DNA of 64,000 nt from Eubacteriales bacterium (GTDB lineage: Bacteria > Bacillota > Clostridia > Christensenellales > Aristaeellaceae). This document shows positions 46,085 through 55,850 of this stretch, in pieces. The stretch lies in assembly GCA_028693055.1 (NCBI GenBank), contig JAQUWD010000003.1, positions 62,001 through 126,000 on the forward strand, in the 5' to 3' direction. Both the position numbers and the translations under genes were made by a program. Under the pieces are notes generated by a model. The model was not told the DNA's origin, did no database searches, and saw nothing but the letters and a program-made list of their open reading frames with translations. Each line of letters opens with the position of its first letter. Position 1 is the first letter of the stretch.

Positions 46085-47286
46085 GGGCACAGCTCCTTAT
46101 ATACCTCCAGATAGCGCTGAAAGGTCTTTTGGCTATCAAAGCGCTTCGCCTGCTCGATGCAGGCTTGCTCCATCATGCTCTTATGACCGCAAAGCTCCTG
46201 AATTGCCGTACAAAGCCCGTCAACATCCCCCTTTTCAACCACGCAGCCACAGCTTGGCTCAATTGCTTCAGGACAACCGCCCGTTCGAAACACCGCTACA
46301 GGGGTTCCGCAAGCTAGCGACTCCAGATTCACCATGGGCATGTTGTCCTCCAGCGTTGGATTTGCCAAGCAGTCCGCAGTGGTATACCATGCAGCCAATT
46401 CCTGCACATCAGAGGTATGACAGACCCCTAGCATGCTCGGAGGCAGCGATTCTACCTGCGCTTGCGTAAGGCCAATCACGACAAAGCGGTAATCACTCCC
46501 CATTCGCTTGGCTGCTTCCACTAAAAAGCGAAGACCCTTTCGCTCATCCCAGTCGGACGCGACGGACAAGACCACCTTCTTGTCCTCTAACCCATAGCGG
46601 GTTCGTAGCGAATTGACAATAGGATGAAAGGCTTCCAAATCAACCCCGTTATAGATTGTTTTAACAGGATAGGGAGATAAAAAGGAATGCTTTAGAGGGG
46701 CCTGCATCCACTCGCAAGGCGTTACAAAGGTTAAATTGCTTAGGGAAGTAAAGAGGCTTTTTTTATGGGCGTAGTTGCGTTTGGAGCCGTCCAAGCCATA
46801 GCAAACTGGATAACTACGTAATTGAGGACAATCATGGCAGCCTGTTTGCCATAGCTTACAGCCAGCGTAATCAAAATAGGCGCAATGGCCGGTAAAGGGC
46901 CAGCAGTCATGCAGTGTCCACAGGACAGGTGTACCTGCGGCGCGTAAATAACGGAAAAGAATGGACAAATTTAGATAGCAGCCGTGAAGATTGTGCAAAT
47001 GAACGATGTCCGCCTGAAAGGCTTTCAATTCCTCCACCAATCGGTAAGTACCCGGTATCGCGCCGTAGCCTTCAAGGTCAAAGACTTTTCTAGCAGCGCT
47101 GTATAACTTGCGCTCTATGGGGGTACCGATGCGGTAGGCATACCGTTCTAACTCCTTTGGCGGCTTCCCTGCGCCAAAGCCGATTCGGCATGCTCCCCCA
47201 TCCTTTTCAACAAGCTTGGCGATTTCCGTACAAATTCTGCCCGTGCTCTTTACGCCGCAAAAGGTATTCAGTTGAAAAACTCGCAT
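46081..47286 (-). CDS. Glycosyltransferase family 4 protein (WcaC-like)
   Basis: This 401-residue GT-B protein has an N-terminal domain with ADIVHLHNLHGCYLNL and LWTLHDCWPFTGHCAYFDYAGCKLW, which is typical of colanic-acid type WcaC enzymes, and a donor domain with IYNGVDLEAFHP, SVASDWDERKGLRFLVEA and NPTLEDNMPMVNLESLACGTPV. The cysteine pattern CxxW-x6-C is shared with this subgroup. The stop overlaps the next gene, and three bases separate it from the preceding one. Confidence 0.9.
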   Translation of the reverse strand: MRVFQLNTFCGVKSTGRICTEIAKLVEKDGGACRIGFGAGKPPKELERYAYRIGTPIERKLYSAARKVFDLEGYGAIPGTYRLVEELKAFQADIVHLHNLHGCYLNLSILFRYLRAAGTPVLWTLHDCWPFTGHCAYFDYAGCKLWQTGCHDCPQLRSYPVCYGLDGSKRNYAHKKSLFTSLSNLTFVTPCEWMQAPLKHSFLSPYPVKTIYNGVDLEAFHPIVNSLRTRYGLEDKKVVLSVASDWDERKGLRFLVEAAKRMGSDYRFVVIGLTQAQVESLPPSMLGVCHTSDVQELAAWYTTADCLANPTLEDNMPMVNLESLACGTPVAVFRTGGCPEAIEPSCGCVVEKGDVDGLCTAIQELCGHKSMMEQACIEQAKRFDSQKTFQRYLEVYKELCP

Positions 47287-47289
47287 GGC

Positions 47290-48486
47290 TTACTCCCCCT
47301 GTGCCAAATCCAGCAGCATGGATTCCAGTTTGTCCATATGGTGCTTTTGCGTAAAATGCTCCTGATAATATGCCTTCCCGTTCTCCCCCATTGCTTTCTT
47401 TTGATCCGAGGATAAAAAACGGCGTACTACCTGCGCAAAGGCTTCCGGATCGTCGGGAGGCGCACAAAAGCCGCATTGCGCTTGATTGATTACGTAGGCG
47501 GCTTCTCCTCCGATGGAGCCTAGCACGGGTTTGCCCGCAGCCATATAGGTTTGTATCTTTCCGGGCAGCGTATCGTTCACCAACGGATCAGCGCGCATGC
47601 TCACTAAAAGCGCGTCCGCCATGGCATAAAAGGATGGCATATCCGCAAGGGGCCTTTGACCGTATAACTGAACACACTCCCCTAGCTTTAGCTCATCTAC
47701 CAGCGCCTTACACGCCAGATAATTTGAGCCATTCCCAACAATGTGCCAATGAATCGGTAGATCCTTTATAAGCTCTGCCGCCCGAATCAAGGTTTCAACG
47801 CCTTGCATTTTTCCAATATTTCCCGCAAAAACGAAATCGTAGGTTTCGGATGCTTTCTTGGGCGGTAGCTCGCCTTCAAACATGCCGTCTGCGAACTGCG
47901 GCATATATTGATCATCGGATACACGGATGCCATGCACATCCCAAAGGTACTGTTGAAAGCGTTTGGAGGAATAGATCAGTTGATCTGCGCGCTGATAGAT
48001 CTGTTTACTGACCACTCGCATCCATCGATAGAGTAAAGAGGTTTCAGAAACGTTCAAGGCCGCAAGGCAGGCGGGCCAGATATCCATAATATAAATCATT
48101 AGCTTTTGCCGTCCAAAGCAGCGAAGAAACGCAGCAGGTAGGCTCATCAGCACCGGAGAGGTGGAAAAGGCATAGACTACGTCATAATCCTTTTTCATCC
48201 ATAGGACATGGTGGCATGCGGAGCACATATAGCTCACATAATTGATTGCCAGCCCAATTTTGCCCGGTTTTCTACCAATCTCAAAGCAGCGACGTATCTT
48301 CACGCCGTTATGCAGCTGCTTGCGGTTTCGAAAATGCTTATATTCGGCTGGAACCACACCGCTGGGGTAATTCGGTAGCCCAACTAACGCCGTTACCTCA
48401 TGGCCGCGTGCAGCAATGGATTCGCAGATTTCCGTTACTCTAAAGTTTTCCGGCCAGTAGTGCTGACAAACCACCAGTATATTCAT
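47290..48486 (-). CDS. Glycosyltransferase family 4 protein (WbuB-like)
   Basis: This 398-residue protein opens with ILVVCQHYWPENFRVTEICESIAARGHEVTAL and continues with GLPNYPSG, as in WbuB-type N-acetylfucosaminyl or related transferases. The C-terminal half has FAGNIGKMQGVETLIRAAEL and LPGKIQTYMAAGKPVLGSIGGEAA. It is cytosolic or membrane-associated and acts on a lipid-linked or surface glycan. The start overlaps the mtaD stop (ATGA). Confidence 0.9.
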   Translation of the reverse strand: MNILVVCQHYWPENFRVTEICESIAARGHEVTALVGLPNYPSGVVPAEYKHFRNRKQLHNGVKIRRCFEIGRKPGKIGLAINYVSYMCSACHHVLWMKKDYDVVYAFSTSPVLMSLPAAFLRCFGRQKLMIYIMDIWPACLAALNVSETSLLYRWMRVVSKQIYQRADQLIYSSKRFQQYLWDVHGIRVSDDQYMPQFADGMFEGELPPKKASETYDFVFAGNIGKMQGVETLIRAAELIKDLPIHWHIVGNGSNYLACKALVDELKLGECVQLYGQRPLADMPSFYAMADALLVSMRADPLVNDTLPGKIQTYMAAGKPVLGSIGGEAAYVINQAQCGFCAPPDDPEAFAQVVRRFLSSDQKKAMGENGKAYYQEHFTQKHHMDKLESMLLDLAQGE

Positions 48487-49805
48487 TTGTTAGCTCCGCT
48501 TTTTGCCTTTTCGGCGCGTTTAAACAGCGCCTCCGCTTCCTTTTTGGCGCGGCTCTTAACCAATTCTGGCTGCAAGGTCGTATAGATTCCATTATGGTAG
48601 AGTACTTTTCCGTCCACCATGGTCATGGTAACGTCCGTCCCCTGCACCGTGTAAACCAAATCGCTTTCCCTGTCATTGCCGGGGCAGCATCTGTCCATAT
48701 CCACCAAAATGATATCGGCTAAGTTTCCCGCCTTTAGCAAACCCAAATCGCGATAACCAAGCGCCATGGCTCCCGTACTGGTAGCAGCCGCGACGGTTTG
48801 AGCAGGCGAAACAACGGTAGGATCAAGCATTGTGCCTTTTTGCAATAGCGGCATCAGCTTCATTTCTTCCCAAAGGTTTAGGTTGTTATTGCTGGCTACC
48901 CCATCCGTCCCCAAGGCAATTTTGCACCCAGCCTTCAGCATCTTCGCAATCGGCGCAACGCCGCTGGCTAGCTTTAGGTTACTGATTGGGTTATGGACGA
49001 TTACCACGCCTTTTTGCGCAAACAGTGCAATCTCCTCATCTGTCAGCCAAACGCAATGAGCGGCGATTACGGGACGCTCCAGCATTCCGATGCTCTCTAA
49101 ATATTTCGGTGGAGTCAAGCCCTGACGCTTTAAGCTGTCATCGCGGTCACACTGGGTTTCGCTGATATGAATATGGATGGGTAAATCATACCGTAGGGAG
49201 GCGTCCAATACACGGTCTAACAGCTTTTTGGTCGTACAGGTTTCGCTATGTGGCGCAAGGCTAACGCGAATGCGGTCATTGGCTTTGTGGTTCCATTTTT
49301 CCATCAGCTCCAAGGCGGGAGGAAAATCGGAACAGCTTTCATCAAAGTCAACAATGCCGTAACCCAGCAGTGCGCGCATGCCGGTTTCTTGCACGCTGAC
49401 TGCCTCGCTATCCATATGCATATACATATCGTTAAAGGAAGTAGTTCCGAAACGGAGCATTTCCATAACGCCCAAATCGGTTCCCGCTTTCACCGTATCA
49501 TCCGTTAAGTGCTTTTCTAGGGGGAAAATAGCGTTATGCAGCCAGTCCTCCAGCGTCAGATCGCTGCCGACGCTCCGCAGCAAGGTCATAGGCGTATGCG
49601 TATGACAATTGGTAAGCCCGGGCATGGCAAGCGCACCGCCGCCATCGATCTCCTGCTGCGCTTCAAAAGCCGGAGCCTCTGTCTTTTTTCCTGCATAAAC
49701 GATACGCTGTCCGTCGATGAGAATTTCAGCGTCATCAATGAATGGAATATGTGCCTCTGTGGTGACGCCGGGCGTCATCACAATATTTTTTATTCTTGTC
49801 CGCAT
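48483..49805 (-). CDS. mtaD: 5-methylthioadenosine/S-adenosylhomocysteine deaminase
   Basis: This 440-residue amidohydrolase has the metal motif GLTNCHTHTPMTLLR, HIHISETQ, AHCVWLTDEEI and the LGTDGVASNNNLNLWEEM stretch that is diagnostic of MtaD/SsnA-type deaminases. It converts MTA and SAH to inosine derivatives. The ATG at 49805 with GGAGG is preferred to the upstream frame. A TATAAT element lies at 49861-49866 on the minus strand. The next three genes are glycosyltransferases joined by overlaps, so the unit mixes methyl-cycle salvage with glycan synthesis. Confidence 0.92.
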   Translation of the reverse strand: MRTRIKNIVMTPGVTTEAHIPFIDDAEILIDGQRIVYAGKKTEAPAFEAQQEIDGGGALAMPGLTNCHTHTPMTLLRSVGSDLTLEDWLHNAIFPLEKHLTDDTVKAGTDLGVMEMLRFGTTSFNDMYMHMDSEAVSVQETGMRALLGYGIVDFDESCSDFPPALELMEKWNHKANDRIRVSLAPHSETCTTKKLLDRVLDASLRYDLPIHIHISETQCDRDDSLKRQGLTPPKYLESIGMLERPVIAAHCVWLTDEEIALFAQKGVVIVHNPISNLKLASGVAPIAKMLKAGCKIALGTDGVASNNNLNLWEEMKLMPLLQKGTMLDPTVVSPAQTVAAATSTGAMALGYRDLGLLKAGNLADIILVDMDRCCPGNDRESDLVYTVQGTDVTMTMVDGKVLYHNGIYTTLQPELVKSRAKKEAEALFKRAEKAKSGANK

Positions 49806-49880
49806 GGATTCTTCCTCCGTAATGGTTGATAGGCAAGCATGCCATAGGTGTTTCAATAGCATTATACCATAAAGGCTGCA

Positions 49881-51614
49881 TTATTCACAGCCGCATTTAG
49901 CGATCTCCTGATTCAAGCTCTTTAAAGAGTCTTCAGGCAGCTTTAGAAGCTTACGATCGTAGGTCATTATTCCGTTTACCTCGTCCTCCACATCCGTCAA
50001 TTGGGTATAAACGGATGCGGACAATCCTTTGGGGATGGCGGGAAGCACCTCTTCACGGTACAGTTTTTCATAAGCGCTCCACAACGACGCTTGATCCGGC
50101 AGCTTTTTATACCCAAAGTTCACCGCATTCCAGCAATGGCCATCCATACGTAGATTGTAACCACCAAACTCGCTGAGCGCCACGGCGCGGTTCCACTTGT
50201 CCCTAGAGAAACGATAGGGCTTGAAATAAACGTGCAGGCTTTTAAAATCTCCTGCCTTCTGATCATGCCAGCCGCTGGCGTGATCTACCGGACGGCTGGG
50301 ATCCAGCGCCTTTATCCGTTCGCAAATCTCTGCCGCGTCAAACTGTCCCCAGCCTTCATTAAAGGGAACCCACAGCACGATGCTGGGTACGTTGATCAGC
50401 TGCTTGATCATTTCCTGAAGCTCTCGTAAATACTCATTCCGTCCTTTTTGGCTTTGTCTTGCAAACTTCCGATACTGATGGTCATTGTGATGAATCCCCG
50501 TAATCAATGGGAAAGAGATCGTGGAGAAACGATATTCTTCGCCGCCATTGACCATGTCCTGCCAAACCAGCATTCCTAGTCGATCGCAATGATAGTACCA
50601 GCGCATGGGTTCTACCTTAATATGCTTACGCAGCATGGTATAGCCTAATTTCTTCGCCGTTTTGATGTCGTTGAGCATGGCTTCGTCGCTGGGTGGCGTA
50701 TACAGTCCATCCGGCCAATAGCCTTGGTCCAGCAGACCGTTATGAAAGAAGGGTTTGTTGTTGAGAAACAGGCGTTTCGTACCGTTTTCGTCGGCGCGAA
50801 CCTCCGTTTTGCGCATGCCGAAATAGCTTTGCACGCGATCCTCACCAAAAATGACTGTTAGGTCATATAAATAGGGATCATCCGGCTGCCATAAGCGTAG
50901 GTTGGCAAGGGATAGCTTTGTTGCACAATTGACAGGTAGCGTATAGGTTTCTTCTCCGATCGTTGCAGTGCATGGCGCCGAGCCATTTCCATGCACCGTC
51001 AACAGGACGGCTTCCTCATCAACCAACGGCACGGCTGTGAGCGATTGGATATATTGCTTCGGCACAGGCTCCAGCCACACTGTTTGCCATATGCCGCTTT
51101 GTGGCGTATACCAAATCCCACCGCGCTTGGTTTTTTGCTTTCCACGGCTATGCCAGCTTGCATCCGTATCGTCATGAACCTGTACGATCAGGATATTTTG
51201 TTCTTGTATGCTTTCCGTTGCGTCTAGGGTAAAGGCGTTATACCCGCCGTGATGTTCCCCAACGTATGTGCCGTTTACATAAACGGTCGCTTCTTGGTCG
51301 ACCGCTCCAAAGTGAAGCAGCAATCTGTTGCCGGAAGCAAGAAACGATGGTGGCAACGTAAAGCTTCGCCGGTACCAAAGCGTTTCATTGACATGTAAGG
51401 TACGCTGTACTCCGCTTAACTCGCTTTCCGGTGAAAAAGGAACCACAATTTCGCCGTCCCAGCGTTTAGGCGGTTGCTCATCTGCGGTGGTTTGACAAAT
51501 GGCATAGCTCCATACACCGTTTAAGTTGAGCCATTTTTCCCGCTGCAATTGTGGACGCGGATATTCCGGAAGAGGATGGTTCCTGTCGAGGGCTTCTCCC
51601 CAAATGGTTTTCAT
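49881..51614 (-). CDS. Glycoside hydrolase family 2 protein
   Basis: This 577-residue enzyme has the GH2 sugar-binding domain (SGVQRTLHVNETLWYRRSF, ATVYVNGTYVGEHHGGYNAF), an immunoglobulin-like middle domain and a TIM barrel. The acid/base glutamate is in VPFNEGWGQF and the nucleophile in ALSEFGGY. No signal peptide is seen, so it works inside the cell on imported oligosaccharides. It is shorter than LacZ and resembles beta-glucuronidase/galactosidase-like gut enzymes; the exact sugar is uncertain. Its start overlaps the MFS transporter stop, giving a transporter-hydrolase pair. Confidence 0.93.
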   Translation of the reverse strand: MKTIWGEALDRNHPLPEYPRPQLQREKWLNLNGVWSYAICQTTADEQPPKRWDGEIVVPFSPESELSGVQRTLHVNETLWYRRSFTLPPSFLASGNRLLLHFGAVDQEATVYVNGTYVGEHHGGYNAFTLDATESIQEQNILIVQVHDDTDASWHSRGKQKTKRGGIWYTPQSGIWQTVWLEPVPKQYIQSLTAVPLVDEEAVLLTVHGNGSAPCTATIGEETYTLPVNCATKLSLANLRLWQPDDPYLYDLTVIFGEDRVQSYFGMRKTEVRADENGTKRLFLNNKPFFHNGLLDQGYWPDGLYTPPSDEAMLNDIKTAKKLGYTMLRKHIKVEPMRWYYHCDRLGMLVWQDMVNGGEEYRFSTISFPLITGIHHNDHQYRKFARQSQKGRNEYLRELQEMIKQLINVPSIVLWVPFNEGWGQFDAAEICERIKALDPSRPVDHASGWHDQKAGDFKSLHVYFKPYRFSRDKWNRAVALSEFGGYNLRMDGHCWNAVNFGYKKLPDQASLWSAYEKLYREEVLPAIPKGLSASVYTQLTDVEDEVNGIMTYDRKLLKLPEDSLKSLNQEIAKCGCE

Positions 51615-52882
51615 TTGACGTTTCTCCGTTTCAATAGCGCAATAGGAATCAACACCAACAGTAGGGTTACGGCGGCGGCTAAGAAAATATCCGGGGTTGG
51701 AACTGTCTTTTCAACGCCTAGCTCCACATAGGTCTGTGCATTTTGACGAATGACGGCTGCGCCGATCATCGGCCCGACGATCATGGGCAGCATGACCGCA
51801 AAAATCATTCGAATGCCTTGAAAATGCCCGGCCTTATCGTCGGGGGTCAAATCGCGGATTTCAGCGGTAAGCGCGGCTGTTACCAGCATGTAACCGCTCA
51901 TCATGATCGATCCCGCTACCATTACCCACGCCATTTCTCTAGCAAAATACATGCCAACAAGACCCGCCAGCATAGCGGCGGCGGCCGGAAGCACGAAGGT
52001 TAGCTTTCCCATGCGATCAATGGTTTTGCCAAATAGCACGCTGCAAATAGACGCGATGATCAGAACAACGCCCAATACAATGGTATAGCTGTCCAATAAC
52101 AGATAGTGCTGCATATAAATAATTAAGTACGGGAAGAACACCTGAACCGCAATGGAAAAAAAGCACATGGCGCACAAAGCCAAATAAAGCGTGGCGTGCT
52201 TTTTCCATACAGAGGGTCGAAAGCCGTACAAAAGCTCCTGTAGATAAGGCTCCTTCTTGGGGCTCAGCGATGCGTCCTTCAGTAAAAAGAAGGCTGCCAT
52301 TCCAATGACGGACACCAGAATGCCAAAGATCAAAAAGAAAGACTGCCATTCTCCTCTTTGCGTCATCGCGTCAAAGCCGCAAAAAATGATCAGCATCGAA
52401 ATAAGCGGTAAAATGGCTAACGTGCTTTCAACACGCCCGCGATGTTCATTTTCTACAACATCCGTAATATAGGCATTCAACGCGGCATCATTGGCTGTAG
52501 AGCCAAAAAATGTCATCACACAGTCCAAGACAATCACGGAAATCGCCGCAACCGTCACCGCGTTAGCCGCAGGAAAAAGACGCGCCGCATTTTCCTGCGT
52601 GACAAAACCAAAGGCAGCGGTGCTTATCCCCCATAGAAGATAGCCAGCGGAAATAAATATTTTACGTTTACCCACTCGATCGGACAAACCGCCCATCAGC
52701 AAGGTGGTTAACGTCGCTACCACAGCGCTAGCCGCAACCATTGCGGCGATATAGCCCGGATCGGTTGAAATCGTATTATAAAGATAAACATTGAAATACA
52801 TATTTTCGATTGTCCAAGCAAACTGACCTGTAAGACCTAGTAACAGCAGCGAAACCCAAAGCCGTGGAGAGAGCTTTTTCAC
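51611..52882 (-). CDS. MFS transporter
   Basis: This 423-residue protein has about twelve hydrophobic segments, with the MFS loop GGLSDRVGKRKIF between helices 2 and 3 and a second copy FGKTIDRMGKLTF in the second half. Family resemblance is to sugar or glycoside:cation symporters. The start is GTG at 52882 behind AAGGAAGG. It is coupled to the GH2 gene by an ATGA overlap, so it probably imports the GH2 substrate. Confidence 0.9.
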   Translation of the reverse strand: MKKLSPRLWVSLLLLGLTGQFAWTIENMYFNVYLYNTISTDPGYIAAMVAASAVVATLTTLLMGGLSDRVGKRKIFISAGYLLWGISTAAFGFVTQENAARLFPAANAVTVAAISVIVLDCVMTFFGSTANDAALNAYITDVVENEHRGRVESTLAILPLISMLIIFCGFDAMTQRGEWQSFFLIFGILVSVIGMAAFFLLKDASLSPKKEPYLQELLYGFRPSVWKKHATLYLALCAMCFFSIAVQVFFPYLIIYMQHYLLLDSYTIVLGVVLIIASICSVLFGKTIDRMGKLTFVLPAAAAMLAGLVGMYFAREMAWVMVAGSIMMSGYMLVTAALTAEIRDLTPDDKAGHFQGIRMIFAVMLPMIVGPMIGAAVIRQNAQTYVELGVEKTVPTPDIFLAAAVTLLLVLIPIALLKRRNVK

Positions 52883-52917
52883 GCGGTATCCTTCCTTATC
52901 CGTAACTATTTTGGTTA

Positions 52918-52926
52918 ATTATAGCA
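52918..52926 (-). promoter_or_regulatory. Extended -10 promoter of the MFS-GH2 unit
   Basis: On the minus strand TGCTATAAT gives a TGn extended -10 element. The -35 is weak, as expected for this type. Confidence 0.6.
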
Positions 52927-52968
52927 TACTGACAATGAAAATACTATATGTTCATTGCCTTGTAAGCA

Positions 52969-52977
52969 TGATACAAT
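52969..52977 (+). promoter_or_regulatory. Extended -10 promoter of the xdhC-like gene
   Basis: TGATACAAT at 52969-52977 forms an extended -10 element, 25 bases before the ATG at 53003. It is divergent from the MFS promoter. Confidence 0.6.
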
Positions 52978-53002
52978 AGGCAAAAGGAATGGAGGACAGC
53001 AT

Positions 53003-54019
53003 ATGGATGAAATTCTTTGGGAAACGTTAACGAAGGAGTTAGAAAGCAACCATCCCTGTGTGCTTTCAACCGTACTTAGTCAGAGCGGAAGCACTCCGAG
53101 AGGCGCGGGAGCCGTTATGCTCCTTTTGCGGAATGGCTCGGTTCTTGGCACGGTTGGCGGAGGAGCGGTAGAACACGCGGTGGAGCGGCAAGCGACGGAG
53201 TGTATGGACACAGGAACGTCAAGACTCCTTAGCTACTGCCTTGCGCCTAATGAAATACAGGACTTGGGAATGGTCTGTGGAGGCAGCGTCAAGGTGCACT
53301 GCCATTACTTCAATCCCCAGGATCCGCTGACACGGCAGGTAGGACAAGCAATTGCAAAGGGACTTCATCGTGATATAAGCCTTTGGCTGACCCGGCGTAT
53401 AGAGAATAGCGGAGCCGTCACCGAGATGGAGCTAGTTACCGCAGACTCCATCGTAGATGAAACGATCAAAGCTCGCTGTGTTCGCCATGCAGTGATGTCG
53501 GATGATTCTTATTTCACATTACCCATCCGTCTTGAGGGTCACGCATATATTTTTGGCGGAGGGCATATTGCTCAAAAGCTGGCTCCCCTCCTGCACGAAT
53601 TAGCGTTTTCACCCGTTATTTATGACGATCGGATTGAATTTACGAATCCTGCTCTCTTTGCAAATACAGCGGATACTTTACTTGGCTCTTTTACAGCTAT
53701 TGATGAAAAAATCAACTTGAAGGACGACGATTATGCCGTCGTGATGACGCGAGGACACGCGCATGATAACGAGCTGTTAGCCCAGATTTTACGTACCCCG
53801 GTTACTTATATTGGTTTAATCGGCAGCCGAAGCAAAATTGGCAAAACAAAAGCCCAGCTTTTTGAACTGGGCTTTACAGAGGACGATTTTAATCGGGTGC
53901 ATACGCCCATCGGGCTAGCCATCGGTGCGGAAACCCCCGCTGAAATTGCCGTTAGCGTTGCGGCGGAAATGATTCTCCATCGAGCGCGGCAAAACGGCAG
54001 TTCCAAGGTACCCCGTTAG
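53003..54019 (+). CDS. XdhC/CoxI-family protein for molybdenum hydroxylase maturation
   Basis: This 338-residue protein has the XdhC N-terminal part (CVLSTVLSQSGSTPRGAGAVML, GTVGGGAVEHA) and a C-terminal Rossmann domain with FGGGHIAQKLAPLL and GLIGSRSKIGKTK. XdhC proteins bind molybdenum cofactor and insert a terminal ligand before delivery to xanthine dehydrogenase-type enzymes. The ATG at 53003 has GGAGG upstream. It converges on the selD operon, with 13 bases between the stops, consistent with a shared role in selenium-dependent molybdenum hydroxylases. Confidence 0.92.
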   Translation: MDEILWETLTKELESNHPCVLSTVLSQSGSTPRGAGAVMLLLRNGSVLGTVGGGAVEHAVERQATECMDTGTSRLLSYCLAPNEIQDLGMVCGGSVKVHCHYFNPQDPLTRQVGQAIAKGLHRDISLWLTRRIENSGAVTEMELVTADSIVDETIKARCVRHAVMSDDSYFTLPIRLEGHAYIFGGGHIAQKLAPLLHELAFSPVIYDDRIEFTNPALFANTADTLLGSFTAIDEKINLKDDDYAVVMTRGHAHDNELLAQILRTPVTYIGLIGSRSKIGKTKAQLFELGFTEDDFNRVHTPIGLAIGAETPAEIAVSVAAEMILHRARQNGSSKVPR

Positions 54020-54032
54020 TTTCAGCTGTTTT

Positions 54033-55058
54033 TTATCGAAGTATAACCGCTTTTTCTCCTTGCGCCTTTACCTGACCGATGCATACTGCACAACAGCAGG
54101 TTTCTTGAAGCTGGGAAATCAGCGCGTCGCAATCCTGCTGCGCAACCGCAATCAGCAAGCCGCCAGAGGTTTGAGGATCAAAGAGCACGTCGCTGAAAGC
54201 CAGAGCTACGTTCCCCAGCTCCACATGAGCTTCAGCAAAATTGCGGTTACGATACATGCCCTCCGGCAAAAGCCCCATGCTGGCAAGCTCTAAAGCCTTT
54301 GGTAACATAGGAATTGCGCTTGCAGTAAGCTCAAGCGTTTTTTGGCTACCTTCAGCCATTTCCACCGCATGCCCCAATAGCGAAAAGCCTGTAACGTCGG
54401 TGCAGGCGTGAACATCGAAGGCAAGCATGGCCTCGGCCTTGTTCAAGCGCTCCATCTGGTCAAGGGCTTGTGCCAGCTCTTCATCCTCCAGCATTTCTGC
54501 TTTGGCTGCCGTTAGATAGATCCCGACGCCTAAGGGCTTCGTTAAAATCAGCGCATCTCCATCTTGAGCGCCGCTGTTGGTCAACACTCGGTCGGGATGG
54601 ACAAACCCCGTCACCGCTAACCCGTAAACGGGTTCTTCTCCGTGAATGCTGTGACCCCCGGAAATTACAGCTCCCGCTTCCATTACCTTCTCATAGCCGC
54701 CCCGAAGAATGCCGTGCACCATTTCATCCGGCATTGCTTTGGAAATCATCAGAACATTCTGCGCCACCTTCGGTTCGCCGCCCATAGCATAAATATCAGA
54801 CAGGGCGTTCGCGGCGGCGATTCTGCCAAAGCGTACGGGGTCGTCCACCACCGGCGGAAAAAAATCGATAGTTTGCACAATCGCTAGTTCGTCGGAAATG
54901 CGATAAACAGACGCATCGTCGGAGCGCTCAAAGCCCACAAGCAATGCTGGGTCGTTTTTAACAGGCAAATCGCCCAACAGCTTTTGCAGCATGCCCGCCC
55001 CTACCTTGGCTCCGCATCCGGCACATTTGGCTAGCTTGGTTAGCTTCACATCAGACAT
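54033..55058 (-). CDS. selD: Selenide, water dikinase SelD
   Basis: This 341-residue enzyme makes selenophosphate from selenide and ATP. The catalytic loop CAGCGAKVG holds Cys15 and Lys18, so it is the cysteine form and not a selenoprotein. Further landmarks are DDASVYRI, TIDFFPPVVDDP, ANALSDIYAMGG and the C-terminal DPQTSGGLL. It is the last gene of a six-gene operon and overlaps yqeB by eight bases. No selA, selB or tRNA-Sec gene is in the window, which fits use of selenium as a molybdenum hydroxylase cofactor. Confidence 0.97.
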   Translation of the reverse strand: MSDVKLTKLAKCAGCGAKVGAGMLQKLLGDLPVKNDPALLVGFERSDDASVYRISDELAIVQTIDFFPPVVDDPVRFGRIAAANALSDIYAMGGEPKVAQNVLMISKAMPDEMVHGILRGGYEKVMEAGAVISGGHSIHGEEPVYGLAVTGFVHPDRVLTNSGAQDGDALILTKPLGVGIYLTAAKAEMLEDEELAQALDQMERLNKAEAMLAFDVHACTDVTGFSLLGHAVEMAEGSQKTLELTASAIPMLPKALELASMGLLPEGMYRNRNFAEAHVELGNVALAFSDVLFDPQTSGGLLIAVAQQDCDALISQLQETCCCAVCIGQVKAQGEKAVILR

Positions 55059-55848
55059 GGCGAATCGCTCCCGTCAATTGCAAAATAGCTTCTAATACAC
55101 CGCCGCCAATGGCACGAGCTTTATCGGATACAGTATAGCAGCTTTCAATAACGCCCCTTGGGTCCACGTCCCCGCTTTTCATTCCTTGGGTGACGACGGT
55201 GCCTTGGGGCAAAAGGCCCCGAACCACACCGTCTATGGAGGCCAACATAGGTTGTCCGTCAATCCTAGCAACCGTTTCTCCTTTTTTAACCAAGGAGCCA
55301 ATATCACAAATCGGTTCAAATACTCCGTCGCAGGGAGCACGCAACAGTCTTTCCGCTGCATAACCGCCAATCATACCGGGTTCGCCCGTATTCGGTTGGG
55401 CGCTTCCTTTCCAGTAGACTCTTCCCAAATCGTGACCTCGCATGGTCTCAACGACCGCGTGGCAATCAACCCCTGCCGTGAAGCCAGGGCCCAGACCAAT
55501 GACAACGTCCGCATCGGATTGATGGGTGCCTGTGTTACGCTTTGCCAAGATCGCATCCACCACAACCAACGGGTGTAGCTGCCCAATGGCTTCGCCCGCT
55601 TGGTCAATCAGAATGGCGGCCATTCCTTCTCTTGTAATTTGAAGCGCTTCGTCGGCGGTAGAGGCTAGCTTTGCCTTTACATCTTCAATCTCAGCTTGCC
55701 CTTGCTCGATTGCCCGGCAAAAGCTGACCTCACGTCTGATGGCAGTAGGCTTGGGGATATCTGATAAAATGACAGAAAACCCACTATGCAATAGACGAAC
55801 GGCGACTCCGCTAGCCAGATCACCTGCACCCCGAATGAAAACAAGCAT
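55051..55848 (-). CDS. yqeB: Selenium-dependent molybdenum hydroxylase accessory protein YqeB (EF2563 family)
   Basis: This 265-residue protein starts with an FIRGAGDLASGVAVRLLHSGF Rossmann-like motif and contains GLGPGFTAGVDCHAVVETMRGHDLGRVYWKG and GEPGMIGGYAAERLLRAP, typical of the EF2563/YqeB family. Comparative genomics of others ties the family to orphan SelD proteins and labile-selenium hydroxylases. The precise reaction is not established. It lies between yqeC and selD, with two bases to yqeC. Confidence 0.9.
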   Translation of the reverse strand: MLVFIRGAGDLASGVAVRLLHSGFSVILSDIPKPTAIRREVSFCRAIEQGQAEIEDVKAKLASTADEALQITREGMAAILIDQAGEAIGQLHPLVVVDAILAKRNTGTHQSDADVVIGLGPGFTAGVDCHAVVETMRGHDLGRVYWKGSAQPNTGEPGMIGGYAAERLLRAPCDGVFEPICDIGSLVKKGETVARIDGQPMLASIDGVVRGLLPQGTVVTQGMKSGDVDPRGVIESCYTVSDKARAIGGGVLEAILQLTGAIRHV

Positions 55849-55850
55849 CG

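Noticed and set aside
54033-55058. SelD as a selenoprotein with an in-frame TGA
   Set aside because: The catalytic position is a TGC cysteine codon (Cys15) and the frame has no internal TGA.
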